Part shown: piece after piece, positions 18,746 to 25,377 of the stretch | How the letters are laid out: each line of letters opens with the position of its first letter | How positions within the stretch are numbered: the stretch's first letter is position 1 | Origin: a virus | DNA length: 43,194 nucleotides | Virus record (IMG/VR): IMGVR_UViG_3300044641_002409 | Location: 1 to 43,194 of that record | Reading direction: 5' to 3' (one strand) | The notes under the pieces: generated by a model | Told to the model about the DNA's origin: nothing | What the model saw: the letters and a program-made list of their open reading frames with translations, nothing else | Database searches by the model: none | Made by a program: the position numbers and the translations under genes

Positions 18746-19127
18746 AACAAGCGGGATGACGTTAGTCCCATCAAGGAGAGAGGTCATCATGGATGACGGA
18801 CGTATTATAAGACCTACGAGGCTTCAGTTCAATCTGATGTACTACATGTCTGAGCGCAGGACAGAGATAGTGTCCAGAGAGGACATTTTAAAGAACGTTT
18901 GGGGTGACGTATTGGTTAACGAGCGGACGGTCGATGTTCACATCGCATGGATCCGGAAGACATTTGGATTCAATACTATCGAGACCATGAACTCATCGGG
19001 ATATATTTGGAATGATGAGTGTGAAGAAGAGAGTTGGGACGATGTTTTTGCGCACTTTCATGGAAGCTTTGCTTCAGACCTTGAGGAATGGTTAAAGAGT
19101 AACTATCAGTCACCTAAGAAGCTATAG
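18720..19127 (+). CDS. Stand-alone OmpR/PhoB-type winged-helix regulator
   Basis: 135 residues with no receiver domain. The winged helix spans about residues 12-97: a beta-rich start (LVPSRREVIMDDGRIIRPTR), LQFNLMYYMSERRTEIVSRE, DILKNVWGD, the recognition helix RTVDVHIAWIRKTFG (69-83) and the wing IETMNSSGYIW. The R-T-V-D-V-H-I-x-x-I/L-R-K signature is the hallmark of the Trans_reg_C family. The acidic C-terminal 35 residues are extra. It probably controls phage or host promoters without a phosphorylation switch. Confidence 0.88.
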   Translation: MENKLLNIRTSGMTLVPSRREVIMDDGRIIRPTRLQFNLMYYMSERRTEIVSREDILKNVWGDVLVNERTVDVHIAWIRKTFGFNTIETMNSSGYIWNDECEEESWDDVFAHFHGSFASDLEEWLKSNYQSPKKL

Positions 19128-19129
19128 TC

Positions 19130-19390
19130 ATGGATAAGAAGAGGTGCTTTGAGTGTAAGAAGATTAAAACATTAGACTGTTTTACTGTAAACCCACGCAA
19201 ATATCAGTTAAAGGCTGACATGGGCAGATGCATTGTCTGTCATGCCTGTACAAAAGCCAGGGCACTCAGAGACATGAAGCTAATTATTTTAAATGATGAA
19301 ACTCAGAAGTTTGAGACACTATATTTCAAATCAAAGAATCAGGTGTTAAAACACATGAGTGAACTTAAGCAACAAGCAAAAAATAAATGA
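19130..19390 (+). CDS. Two-knuckle zinc-finger protein (86 aa)
   Basis: 86 residues opening MDKKRCFECKKIKTLDCFTV. Knuckles CFEC (6-9) and CIVCHAC (34-40) recall the small phage and HNH-associated zinc finger family with C-x-x-C...F-x...K...C-x-x-C-x-x-A-R/K. The C-terminal half is helical and basic (NQVLKHMSELKQQAKNK). It follows the winged-helix gene by 2 bp. DNA binding is possible. Confidence 0.65.
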   Translation: MDKKRCFECKKIKTLDCFTVNPRKYQLKADMGRCIVCHACTKARALRDMKLIILNDETQKFETLYFKSKNQVLKHMSELKQQAKNK

Positions 19391-19391
19391 T

Positions 19392-19571
19392 ATGAAACAG
19401 CCAGAATATTATATAGACCGAAGCAAGTCTATTCGTAAGTCAATAATTATTTATAAAGTCGAAGGAAGTGTTCATTCTCCTATTATGTATCTACAAAAGC
19501 CTAAATGGCGTACTGACGAAGAGTTTAATGAGTTTCTTGATAATATGCAAATGATGGTAAAACCTAAATGA
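19392..19571 (+). CDS. Small unknown protein (59 aa)
   Basis: Start set at ATG 19392 (MKQPEYYIDRSKSIRKSIII), one base after the previous stop; the reading from 19359 overlaps. A strand-rich N-terminus with SVHSPIMYLQKPKWRTDEEF and a helix FNEFLDNMQMMVKPK. This layout occurs in phage proteins, but I cannot assign a family or function. Confidence 0.55.
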   Translation: MKQPEYYIDRSKSIRKSIIIYKVEGSVHSPIMYLQKPKWRTDEEFNEFLDNMQMMVKPK

Positions 19572-19572
19572 T

Positions 19573-19782
19573 ATGGCACAGTCGATAGTAGAATGGATTG
19601 AAGAAACAATTGGCAAAGATAATATGGGCAACTTTTTAAAGGATGTACTTGAAAAAGCTAAAGTTTTAGAATTAGATCAAAGAAAAGAAGATTTCCGAGC
19701 AGGATGGCACAGTAATAAGCATAAAGATTGGAACTGTGAATATTATATGGCTAAACATATAACTAATGATTTTAAAGATTAA
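19573..19782 (+). CDS. AVEWL-related small protein (69 aa)
   Basis: 69 residues opening MAQSIVEWIEETIGKDNMGN and ending EYYMAKHITNDFKD. The I-V-E-W-I opening, a K-A-K-x-L-E-x-x-Q helix and an aromatic E-Y-Y close match the AVEWL family plan, with a diverged tail. It starts one base after the previous stop and ends 3 bp before another family member, so two copies lie in tandem. Confidence 0.6.
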   Translation: MAQSIVEWIEETIGKDNMGNFLKDVLEKAKVLELDQRKEDFRAGWHSNKHKDWNCEYYMAKHITNDFKD

Positions 19783-19785
19783 ATT

Positions 19786-19995
19786 ATGAAAACAGCAGTA
19801 GAATGGTTGATGAGAGAATTTCAAGAGGTTGGATATATCTCATTAGCAACATATGAACAAGCCAAAGAAATGGAGAAGCAGCATATAGTTAATGCAGCTA
19901 AATGGATGCCAAAACCGTTTGATGGGATGGAATTTATTGACGAGTTAGGAAAAGAATACTACAAGCAAACCTTTAAACAAAATGAACAAGAATAG
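19786..19995 (+). CDS. AVEWL-family small protein, module copy 2 (69 aa)
   Basis: 69 residues opening MKTAVEWLMREFQEVGYISL, with the QAKEMEKQHIVNAAKWM helix, closing YYKQTFKQNEQE. Its first 12 codons are nearly the same in DNA as those of the copy at 17225, and its tail NEQE and overlap with a following MNKNRRRK gene repeat the module at 7942-8272. Function unknown. Confidence 0.75.
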   Translation: MKTAVEWLMREFQEVGYISLATYEQAKEMEKQHIVNAAKWMPKPFDGMEFIDELGKEYYKQTFKQNEQE

Positions 19996-20113
19996 ACGAA
20001 GAAAACACGAAAAGCATAAGTTTCTAAAACATAACTGGCAAAGAGCAACTAACTATATATTATCTTGGGTGTATAGTGGTACTGCATTTAAACGATTAAA
20101 TCCTGAAGAATAA
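19982..20113 (+). CDS. MNKNRRRK-family small protein, copy 2 (43 aa)
   Basis: ATG 19982, inside the last codons of the upstream gene, to TAA 20111-20113. The 43 residues open MNKNRRRKHEKHKFLKHNWQ and end AFKRLNPEE. Paralogue of 7942-8073. The Arg/Lys/His-rich start and single Trp-containing helix suggest RNA or DNA contact. No known family. Confidence 0.7.
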   Translation: MNKNRRRKHEKHKFLKHNWQRATNYILSWVYSGTAFKRLNPEE

Positions 20114-20225
20114 CGGTTTGCAGGTAGGCGAAGGTTATGCGACTTCGAAGTAATAAACTAAAATCTGCTACAATAAACTAAGGCAGTATAGCGTAGCAAA
20201 AACAAATTTATCAAACAAAATAATT
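20114..20225 (+). promoter_or_regulatory. Hairpin-containing leader
   Basis: A 112-bp gap with CGAAG/CTTCG and TGCTAC/GTAGCA inverted repeats and two copies of AATAAACTAA. It precedes the gene at 20226 and may be a translational or transcription-control leader. No promoter of the TAnnTTTG kind is evident. Confidence 0.35.
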
Positions 20226-20624
20226 ATGATACAAATAATACCAATAGACGACTTAAAAGAACACGAAGAAAATTCTTCTTGTAACTGCGCCCCAACAATG
20301 ATTGAGGTAAATGGAGAATTTATATTCTCACACAACTCTTATGATGGAAGAGAATTGATTGAACAAGGATTTGAAAAAGGACTTAGATTACATGGGATTA
20401 CAACACGAAATGGAGAAGAACTTTATGAGTGTGATGTAATTGAAACGGTGCAAGGACATAAGTTTGTTTGCGCCAATGTTCTTGGAGTTATATGTAAGAT
20501 TATGGACGAGGATGGAAACTTGTTTGATTTAAATAAATACATGTCGCCAAACATTTGGAGAATTGGAAACTTGTTTGATAATCCTGAATTGAGAAATTTG
20601 TTTAAAAGAGAAATAAAAGCATAA
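20226..20624 (+). CDS. YopX-like phage protein with N-terminal CNCAP module
   Basis: 132 residues. The first 45 (IPIDDLKEHEENSSCNCAPT then HNSYDGREL) form a module seen at the start or alone in many phage proteins. The second half, LRLHGITTRNGEELYECDVI, has the G-x-x-L-Y-E-x-D-V-I pattern of YopX-type beta-barrel proteins. Function is unknown in both families. The N-terminal Cys pair and His could bind metal. It is set off from neighbours by gaps on both sides. Confidence 0.65.
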   Translation: MIQIIPIDDLKEHEENSSCNCAPTMIEVNGEFIFSHNSYDGRELIEQGFEKGLRLHGITTRNGEELYECDVIETVQGHKFVCANVLGVICKIMDEDGNLFDLNKYMSPNIWRIGNLFDNPELRNLFKREIKA

Positions 20625-20708
20625 CTTTTGCTAACGTAACGGGGCTAAAAGATAGTAACCCTAAGTGGGAGGGGTTCAGAATACGACCACAGATTTAAAA
20701 CAAAACAA

Positions 20709-21047
20709 ATGGTAGAACAATTAATTTTACACGCAGTCGGAGACTATTTAATTCAGAACGACTGGATGGCACAAAATAAAAAGGTGCTAACTTGGAAAGG
20801 CGAACTTGCTTGCCAAATACATTGCATTACTTACTCATTACCTTTCTTATTTATTGGAAGTTGGTGGGCGGTTTTAGCAATTTATTTAACTCACTATGCT
20901 ATTGACAGAAGTAAGTTTGTAATGTGGTATATGCGAGTTACAGGTAAATCAGATTTTGCAAAACCGCCTTTAGCACCTTGGAGTATTTTTGCAGTTGATA
21001 ATACATTCCATTTGGTTTGTAACTACTTAGCATTGGCTTTATTGTAG
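20709..21047 (+). CDS. DUF3307-like integral membrane protein
   Basis: 112 residues with three to four hydrophobic helices. The N-terminus LHAVGDYLIQNDWMAQNKK (7-25) and the later IYLTHYAIDRSKF (58-70) match the family pattern H-x-x-G-D-y-x-x-Q-x-x-W-x-A...K and T-H-x-x-I-D. The C-terminus is FAVDNTFHLVCNYLALALL. Related proteins are found in phages and bacteria without an assigned role. The 84-bp gap upstream contains an AACCC/GGGTT-type hairpin. Confidence 0.7.
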   Translation: MVEQLILHAVGDYLIQNDWMAQNKKVLTWKGELACQIHCITYSLPFLFIGSWWAVLAIYLTHYAIDRSKFVMWYMRVTGKSDFAKPPLAPWSIFAVDNTFHLVCNYLALALL

Positions 21048-21165
21048 TAGCGGTGCGCTGGCATGGGTTATTTCTTTTAGCCCATGTTAGCAAATCGTTT
21101 TAATGTTTGCTAATAGTCGCATAGGCGATGGATTTATTCTCGCTTATGCTTTGTTATTATTAAAT
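21048..21165 (+). other. Intergenic region with two hairpins
   Basis: CATGGG/CCCATG (about 21063-21096) is followed by TTAGCAAA/TTTGCTAA (about 21098-21122), both perfect. No gene is supported here. The second stem is not followed by a T run, so these may be leader structures for the sigma-like gene. Confidence 0.4.
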
Positions 21166-21237
21166 ATGAACACTATGAAAAATATACTATTGTTAATAAC
21201 TAATATATTAATCTTACCTATTATTTTAATTTTATAA
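21166..21237 (+). CDS. Possible hydrophobic leader peptide (23 aa)
   Basis: ATG 21166 to TAA 21235-21237: MNTMKNILLLITNILILPII followed by LIL and the stop. It is a single hydrophobic stretch. It could be a small membrane peptide or a chance ORF in AT-rich sequence; it lies 26 bp before the sigma-like gene and might act as a leader. Confidence 0.25.
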   Translation: MNTMKNILLLITNILILPIILIL

Positions 21238-21263
21238 CGGAAATTAGATTAAATTTTGCACCA

Positions 21264-21794
21264 TTGAGTGCAGACTGGTTAAAATACATTGCTAAATATC
21301 ACAACGAATACTTGAAGATAGTACGAAGTTGGGGAGAGTTTGATTATGCAGAGGACATAGTACAGGAGATGTATCTACGCATTAACAGATATACTACTGA
21401 AGAAAAGATAGTAACTGATGGCGAAGTGAATAAAGCGTATGTTTGGTTTGTGCTTCGCAACATCTACAACGACCTAAAGAAGTCAGGAAATAAAATAGAA
21501 GTTTCTCGTTTGTCTAATAAGTTTGATATTGAGGATGAAGTCAGCGAAGAAAAACACGGATTTGAGAAATTTAGCCAACGATTAGAGGATGAAATAAACA
21601 CTTGGCATTGGTACGATAGGATGTTATTTTTATCATATAAAGATACAGGTTATTCTATGAGGGAGATAGCAGAGAAAAGTCAAATATCGCTATCATCTAT
21701 ATTCAACACAATAAAGAACTGCAAAGATAAAGTGGTGACAAATTGCAGTGAGGACTACGAAGATTTTATCAATGAAGATTACGAGAGAATTTAA
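21264..21794 (+). CDS. Phage sigma-70-family (ECF-like) factor
   Basis: 176 residues from a TTG start (21264); no ATG lies in frame nearby upstream. Region 2 is recognisable: LKIVRSWGEFDYAEDIVQEM then YLRI (17-40), with the D-x-A-E-D-x-V-Q-E core-binding pattern. Region 4 is at 114-155, with the HTH YSMREIAEKSQISLSSIFNT. It is shorter and more diverged than host sigma factors and may direct host RNA polymerase to late phage promoters. It lies upstream of several AVEWL-family genes. Confidence 0.8.
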   Translation: MSADWLKYIAKYHNEYLKIVRSWGEFDYAEDIVQEMYLRINRYTTEEKIVTDGEVNKAYVWFVLRNIYNDLKKSGNKIEVSRLSNKFDIEDEVSEEKHGFEKFSQRLEDEINTWHWYDRMLFLSYKDTGYSMREIAEKSQISLSSIFNTIKNCKDKVVTNCSEDYEDFINEDYERI

Positions 21795-21963
21795 TCGTGC
21801 AGTAAAAAGTGCAGATTATTACGTTTGTTTATTTGATTTATTTCAATATTTAAAAAGAGAAATCAAATACAACGAACAACTATCTGATATTGAAAGAGAT
21901 ACTTTTGAAAGAATCAGAGAAGAATTTAACGGAATACTAACAGAAAACGGAATAGAAATATGA
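21772..21963 (+). CDS. Small helical protein (63 aa)
   Basis: Start set at ATG 21772 (MKITREFNRAVKSADYYVCL), overlapping the sigma-like gene by 23 bp; an ATG at 21748 would extend the overlap. The chain is amphipathic-helical and acidic (NEQLSDIERDTFERIREEFN). No family is recognised. It overlaps the next gene by 4 bp (ATGA). Confidence 0.55.
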   Translation: MKITREFNRAVKSADYYVCLFDLFQYLKREIKYNEQLSDIERDTFERIREEFNGILTENGIEI

Positions 21964-22193
21964 CAGCATTAGAATGGTTAGCAGATGAACTTAAAAAGAA
22001 TCACGGAATTGATTTAAGATTATATGATGAGTTTCAACAAGCCAAAGAAATGGAGGAAGAAGGAATTATTCATTTATTAGAATGGATTAGAGGCAATGTA
22101 GATGAAGTAAGTGGAGGTTGGTTATATTTCAATAAAAAATATACAGACAAAGGAATAATTGAAGTATATCAAAAAGAAAAGTATAAAAAATAG
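21960..22193 (+). CDS. AVEWL-family small protein (77 aa)
   Basis: 77 residues opening MTALEWLADELKKNHGIDLR, with the QQAKEMEEEGIIHLLEWIRG helix. The usual YY-x-E-T-F tail is replaced by IIEVYQKEKYKK. It starts by ATGA overlap and is followed 4 bp later by another family copy. Function unknown. Confidence 0.65.
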   Translation: MTALEWLADELKKNHGIDLRLYDEFQQAKEMEEEGIIHLLEWIRGNVDEVSGGWLYFNKKYTDKGIIEVYQKEKYKK

Positions 22194-22197
22194 AACT

Positions 22198-22446
22198 ATG
22201 AAAACAGCAGTAGAATTTTTAGAAGAACAAATGTTATTAACAAGTCCTTCGGCATATAGGTTAATGAAAGAAAATGGAGATTGGCAACAAGCCAAAGAAA
22301 TGGAGAAAGACCAAATGTTTGATTTTCACATTCAAGTAATGAAAAATGGATTAGAATATGAAAATGAACAAGAATGGAATGATGAATTTTTGCCTTTAAT
22401 ATTAGAAAGGGCAGAAGAAACATACAACGAAACATTTAAATCATGA
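22198..22446 (+). CDS. AVEWL-family small protein (82 aa)
   Basis: Start set at ATG 22198 (MKTAVEFLEEQMLLTSPSAY); a reading from 22159 would overlap the neighbour. It has the QQAKEMEKDQMFDFHIQVMK helix and the tail ETYNETFKS. The final bases ACATTTAAATCATGA are a shortened form of the junction repeat at 17444-18483. It overlaps the next gene by 4 bp. Confidence 0.7.
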   Translation: MKTAVEFLEEQMLLTSPSAYRLMKENGDWQQAKEMEKDQMFDFHIQVMKNGLEYENEQEWNDEFLPLILERAEETYNETFKS

Positions 22447-22871
22447 ACCAATACGCAGGAAGACAGATCTACGATCGGAATAAATACATGAAACTCTTCC
22501 CGGAAGGATATCAATTCTCAATGGATGACTTCTACGATACCTGTCCATATACATTTGATCAATTAAAAAATAAGAATAGAAAGAGAGACATAAAGCAATG
22601 GCGTTTCATCGGTATATTCTATCAATGGATGATTAATAATAACTTCGTGGAGACAGGTAGAATCTTCAGTAGACATCACGATTCAGTTATCAACGCTGTA
22701 AAGGTGACCGTCAATGCGATGGATGGTTATGATGACGAACTGAAAGAAAAGGTAGAAAGGGTAATAAATAGTAACAAATACGGAATATACGCAACGGACG
22801 ACATTAACACAAACGAAGTTCTTGCATTAATACTTTTAGAAAATGAAAGCTTGGAAAGATTTAGAAAATGA
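22443..22871 (+). CDS. Protein with DnaA domain-IV-like DNA-binding region
   Basis: 142 residues. Residues 46-106 resemble the C-terminal DnaA HTH: RKRDIKQWRFIGIFYQWMIN, then GRIFSRHHDSVINAVK (72-87), which parallels the DnaA signature G-x-x-F-x-x-R-D-H-S-T-V-x-H-A, then DDELKEKVERV. There is no AAA+ ATPase part. By analogy it may bind DnaA-box-like sites, perhaps at the phage origin or to interfere with host initiation; both are inference. Confidence 0.65.
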   Translation: MNQYAGRQIYDRNKYMKLFPEGYQFSMDDFYDTCPYTFDQLKNKNRKRDIKQWRFIGIFYQWMINNNFVETGRIFSRHHDSVINAVKVTVNAMDGYDDELKEKVERVINSNKYGIYATDDINTNEVLALILLENESLERFRK

Positions 22872-23244
22872 TGAACACATCTCCTTGTACTGGACAGGAG
22901 ATAGAGAGAACCCAAAGACACTATGGTACCTTAACTATGGCGTAAAGATCGAGAAGAACATGGAGACCGGAGAGATCGAGGTTAAGAACACGATGACTAG
23001 CTCTGACATGTATGAGGATGTTAACCGTCATCAACGATGGATCTTCGAGTCAAGAGGATGGGAGGCTGGATGCATGCGTGTATGCCATGACGTGTATAAG
23101 AAGAAGGATGAGGAGCTTAGAAAGCTGATGGACAATGCGTTAGATCAGAATAGACTTGAGGCGCTCGATCGTCTTAGAGTGATGCATGAAAAAGTTATTA
23201 ACAAAATGGAGAGTTACGAACAAAGATTAAAAAAATTATCTTAA
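22843..23244 (+). CDS. Unknown protein (133 aa)
   Basis: 133 residues opening MKAWKDLENDEHISLYWTGD. A beta-rich start (LWYLNYGVKIEKNMETGEIE) is followed by a long charged helix, probably a coiled coil (KKKDEELRKLMDNALDQNRL onward). GC-richer codon use than the small genes upstream. It overlaps the DnaA-like gene by 29 bp. A TAAGTTTG element (23242-23249) just at its end could be a -7 box for the next gene, but no matching -33 TTG is seen. Confidence 0.55.
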   Translation: MKAWKDLENDEHISLYWTGDRENPKTLWYLNYGVKIEKNMETGEIEVKNTMTSSDMYEDVNRHQRWIFESRGWEAGCMRVCHDVYKKKDEELRKLMDNALDQNRLEALDRLRVMHEKVINKMESYEQRLKKLS

Positions 23245-23277
23245 GTTTGTAACCCCAATAATTAAATCAAATAAATT

Positions 23278-23637
23278 ATGAGCGAACTAAAACTAATAGA
23301 TGGCAAGTTCTATCGAGATGGTTTTGAAGTCAAGCCTGAGTTTGGGAATCGTGAACAAATAAAACTACTTCAAGATATTGAAAAATTAAAAAATGATAAG
23401 GCAATACTAGCTGTAATAGATAGTGAAGAGATAACTTTATATAAACCATCATTACGTTTTAAATGTCCATCATGTAATAAAAATAACTTTCAAGACGATT
23501 ATGATCCAGAAGAATATGAAGTAGAGTGCGATTTTTTTGAGCATGATACAATAAACTGTGATCATTGTCCTGCTGAGTTTGAAGTAGAAACAGATAGAGA
23601 CAAGCCTTACGCTATAAAATTAATTCAAATCAAATAA
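23278..23637 (+). CDS. Zinc-ribbon protein (119 aa)
   Basis: 119 residues. After a helical N-terminus (LLQDIEKLKNDKAILAVIDS), residues about 62-100 hold RFKCPSCNKNNFQDDYDPEE and INCDHCPAEFEVE, i.e. CPSC and CDHC knuckles of a zinc ribbon separated by an acidic loop. Lies directly upstream of the recombination genes and shares their transcript. Its function is unknown. Confidence 0.65.
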   Translation: MSELKLIDGKFYRDGFEVKPEFGNREQIKLLQDIEKLKNDKAILAVIDSEEITLYKPSLRFKCPSCNKNNFQDDYDPEEYEVECDFFEHDTINCDHCPAEFEVETDRDKPYAIKLIQIK

Positions 23638-23640
23638 ATT

Positions 23641-24141
23641 ATGAGTCAACACTGGAGAAACCTTTTCGACAAAGACGAGAAGTTCCTAGGTTCGTGGAAC
23701 CTAGAGGTTAACGGCAATTTCGTGCCACAGATCGTTCATATCGAACGATTCTTTCAAGACACACTCGTGTCATCCATGGGTAAGGAGCAGAAGATCGTAT
23801 GCAAGCTCAAGGAGTTTGCTAAGCCCATGGTAGTAAACAGAACAAACTTCAAGCGTTTGGAGGTTCTATTCAACTCGTTCACGATGGACGACTTCTTGAA
23901 CAAACCTGTCACGCTACAGGTAGAGAAGGTTAAGTCACCGGACGGACTGGTTAACGCACTGCGATTCAGTTCGAGAGCACCACAGGTACAGAAGCCTGCA
24001 AAACCATCGATCAGTGATGCAGACTTCCCGAAGGCACTGGCTGCCGTAGAGAAGGGATCTACAACTGTAGAGAAGCTTATCGAGACACGTAGTTTAACAG
24101 AGGACCAAATAAAACAGTTGAGAGATGTTCAGAGCAAGTAA
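23641..24141 (+). CDS. Conserved recombination-cluster protein (166 aa)
   Basis: 166 residues opening MSQHWRNLFDKDEKFLGSWN. This family (H-W-R-x-L-F-x-x-x-x-x-L-G-S-W-x-L, then GKEQKIVCKLKEFAKPMVVN and a RFSSRAP turn) is common next to exonuclease genes in phages; its role is not settled and nucleic-acid binding is an inference. The C-terminal 40 residues form an acidic/helical tail. It ends inside the start of the exonuclease gene (17 bp overlap). Confidence 0.7.
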   Translation: MSQHWRNLFDKDEKFLGSWNLEVNGNFVPQIVHIERFFQDTLVSSMGKEQKIVCKLKEFAKPMVVNRTNFKRLEVLFNSFTMDDFLNKPVTLQVEKVKSPDGLVNALRFSSRAPQVQKPAKPSISDADFPKALAAVEKGSTTVEKLIETRSLTEDQIKQLRDVQSK

Positions 24142-24922
24142 CATAGACGCACTATTCGCTGGTCAGGACGGCCTATCTGACGCACAGAAGAGAGAGCTTA
24201 ATAGATTAATGGGGCTTAAGGCTGATTATGAGTCTGGTAAGAGAAAAGCAAGTCTTACTCCTACAATGGAGAATACACTGAAGGAACTTATTAATAAGTC
24301 AAAAGCTAAGCCGGAACTACCTCAGGGAGCAAAGACACTTATCGAGGACATCGTAGACTCTGAGGTCTATCAGTTCAGAGATAGTTACACAAGTCGTGAG
24401 CTTGACAAGGGGCATGACGTTGAGGATGCTAACATAGACCTATACAATCGTGTGTTCTTTACGGACCACAATAAGCTTGTAGAGGGCGACAAGTATGCCG
24501 AGCTTAGATATAACAACATCATAGGTCATCCGGACATTGTTGATGAGGCTATGAAGATGGTTAAGGATGCCAAATCATCGTGGAATAAGAAGACCTTCAA
24601 GAAGAAGATCTCTGACGCTAAGAACTCTAAGTACGAGTGGCAGGTAAGAACGTATCTATACATGCTACAAGGCATCACAGGTGATAAGTCATGGTGTACA
24701 GGCGAGTACTTCTTCGGCCTTGTAGACACACCGGAGAGTCTTGTGCCGGAGTGGGAGGACGATAGCTTGCACAACACAGCAGGCCTTGAGGATCACCTAA
24801 GACTTACCGTTGTCCCTGTAGAGCTGACTGACGATATGGTTGAGCACATGGATCGCAGGATAAAGATGGGTATGGAGTATGCAGATGAGTATCGCAAATT
24901 CCTATTAAACAAAAACAAGTAA
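24125..24922 (+). CDS. PD-(D/E)XK phage exonuclease
   Basis: 265 residues. The nuclease core has NIIGHPDIVDEAM with Asp137, then VKDAKSSWNK with Asp148 and Lys150, and the helix YEWQVRTYLYML with Gln173. This is the order D...D-x-K...Q of lambda-exonuclease/YqaJ-like enzymes that resect double-stranded DNA ends. Helix-rich regions precede it. The enzyme should act with the SSB gene that follows in recombination and DNA processing. No separate annealase (RecT/Erf) gene is recognised nearby, unless the upstream 166-residue protein fills that role. Confidence 0.82.
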   Translation: MFRASNIDALFAGQDGLSDAQKRELNRLMGLKADYESGKRKASLTPTMENTLKELINKSKAKPELPQGAKTLIEDIVDSEVYQFRDSYTSRELDKGHDVEDANIDLYNRVFFTDHNKLVEGDKYAELRYNNIIGHPDIVDEAMKMVKDAKSSWNKKTFKKKISDAKNSKYEWQVRTYLYMLQGITGDKSWCTGEYFFGLVDTPESLVPEWEDDSLHNTAGLEDHLRLTVVPVELTDDMVEHMDRRIKMGMEYADEYRKFLLNKNK

Positions 24923-24940
24923 TCAATTAAATTCAAATAA

Positions 24941-25324
24941 ATGAGTAATCAATTCAAGTTTGCAGGAACGATCAAGGTGATCGGTCAGACAGTAATGGTA
25001 TCAGAGAAGTTCTCCAAGAGAGAGTTCGTTGTTACTGACACATCAAGCCAGTACCCACAGGACGTATCGTTCCAAGTTACACAGGACAAGTGTTCGTTGC
25101 TTGACTCCTTTATGGAAGGACAGGCGGTAGAGGTGTCGTTCAACCTACGTGGTCGTGAGTGGACAAGCCCTCAAGGTGAGGTTAAGTACTTTAACACGTT
25201 GGAAGCATGGCGCATCGAGGGTGCACCGGCTAACGGCACAGCACAAACGATGTCTGTACCACAGGCAACGACAGCACCTGTAGCTACAGCTACAACAGAA
25301 GAGGATGGCGACTTGCCGTTCTAA
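24941..25324 (+). CDS. DUF3127-type single-stranded DNA-binding protein
   Basis: 127 residues. The OB-fold region has FKFAGTIKVIGQTVMVSEKF, SKREFVVTD, YPQDVSFQVTQDKCSLLDSF, VSFNLRGREW and KYFNTLEAWRIE, which together match the DUF3127 family of Bacteroidota. The C-terminus is a disordered Thr/Ala-rich linker ending in the acidic tip EEDGDLPF, as in bacterial SSB where the tip recruits partner enzymes. A terminator follows it. Confidence 0.88.
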   Translation: MSNQFKFAGTIKVIGQTVMVSEKFSKREFVVTDTSSQYPQDVSFQVTQDKCSLLDSFMEGQAVEVSFNLRGREWTSPQGEVKYFNTLEAWRIEGAPANGTAQTMSVPQATTAPVATATTEEDGDLPF

Positions 25325-25339
25325 CTAATTATCAATCAG

Positions 25340-25366
25340 CCCACCGACAACCATCGGTGGGTTTTT
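25340..25366 (+). terminator. Intrinsic terminator between SSB and primase genes
   Basis: CCCACCGA-CAACCA-TCGGTGGG (25340-25361), perfect 8-bp stem, followed by five T residues. It should reduce read-through from the SSB gene, so the primase gene may have lower or separate expression. Confidence 0.9.
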
Positions 25367-25377
25367 AACCAATAATC

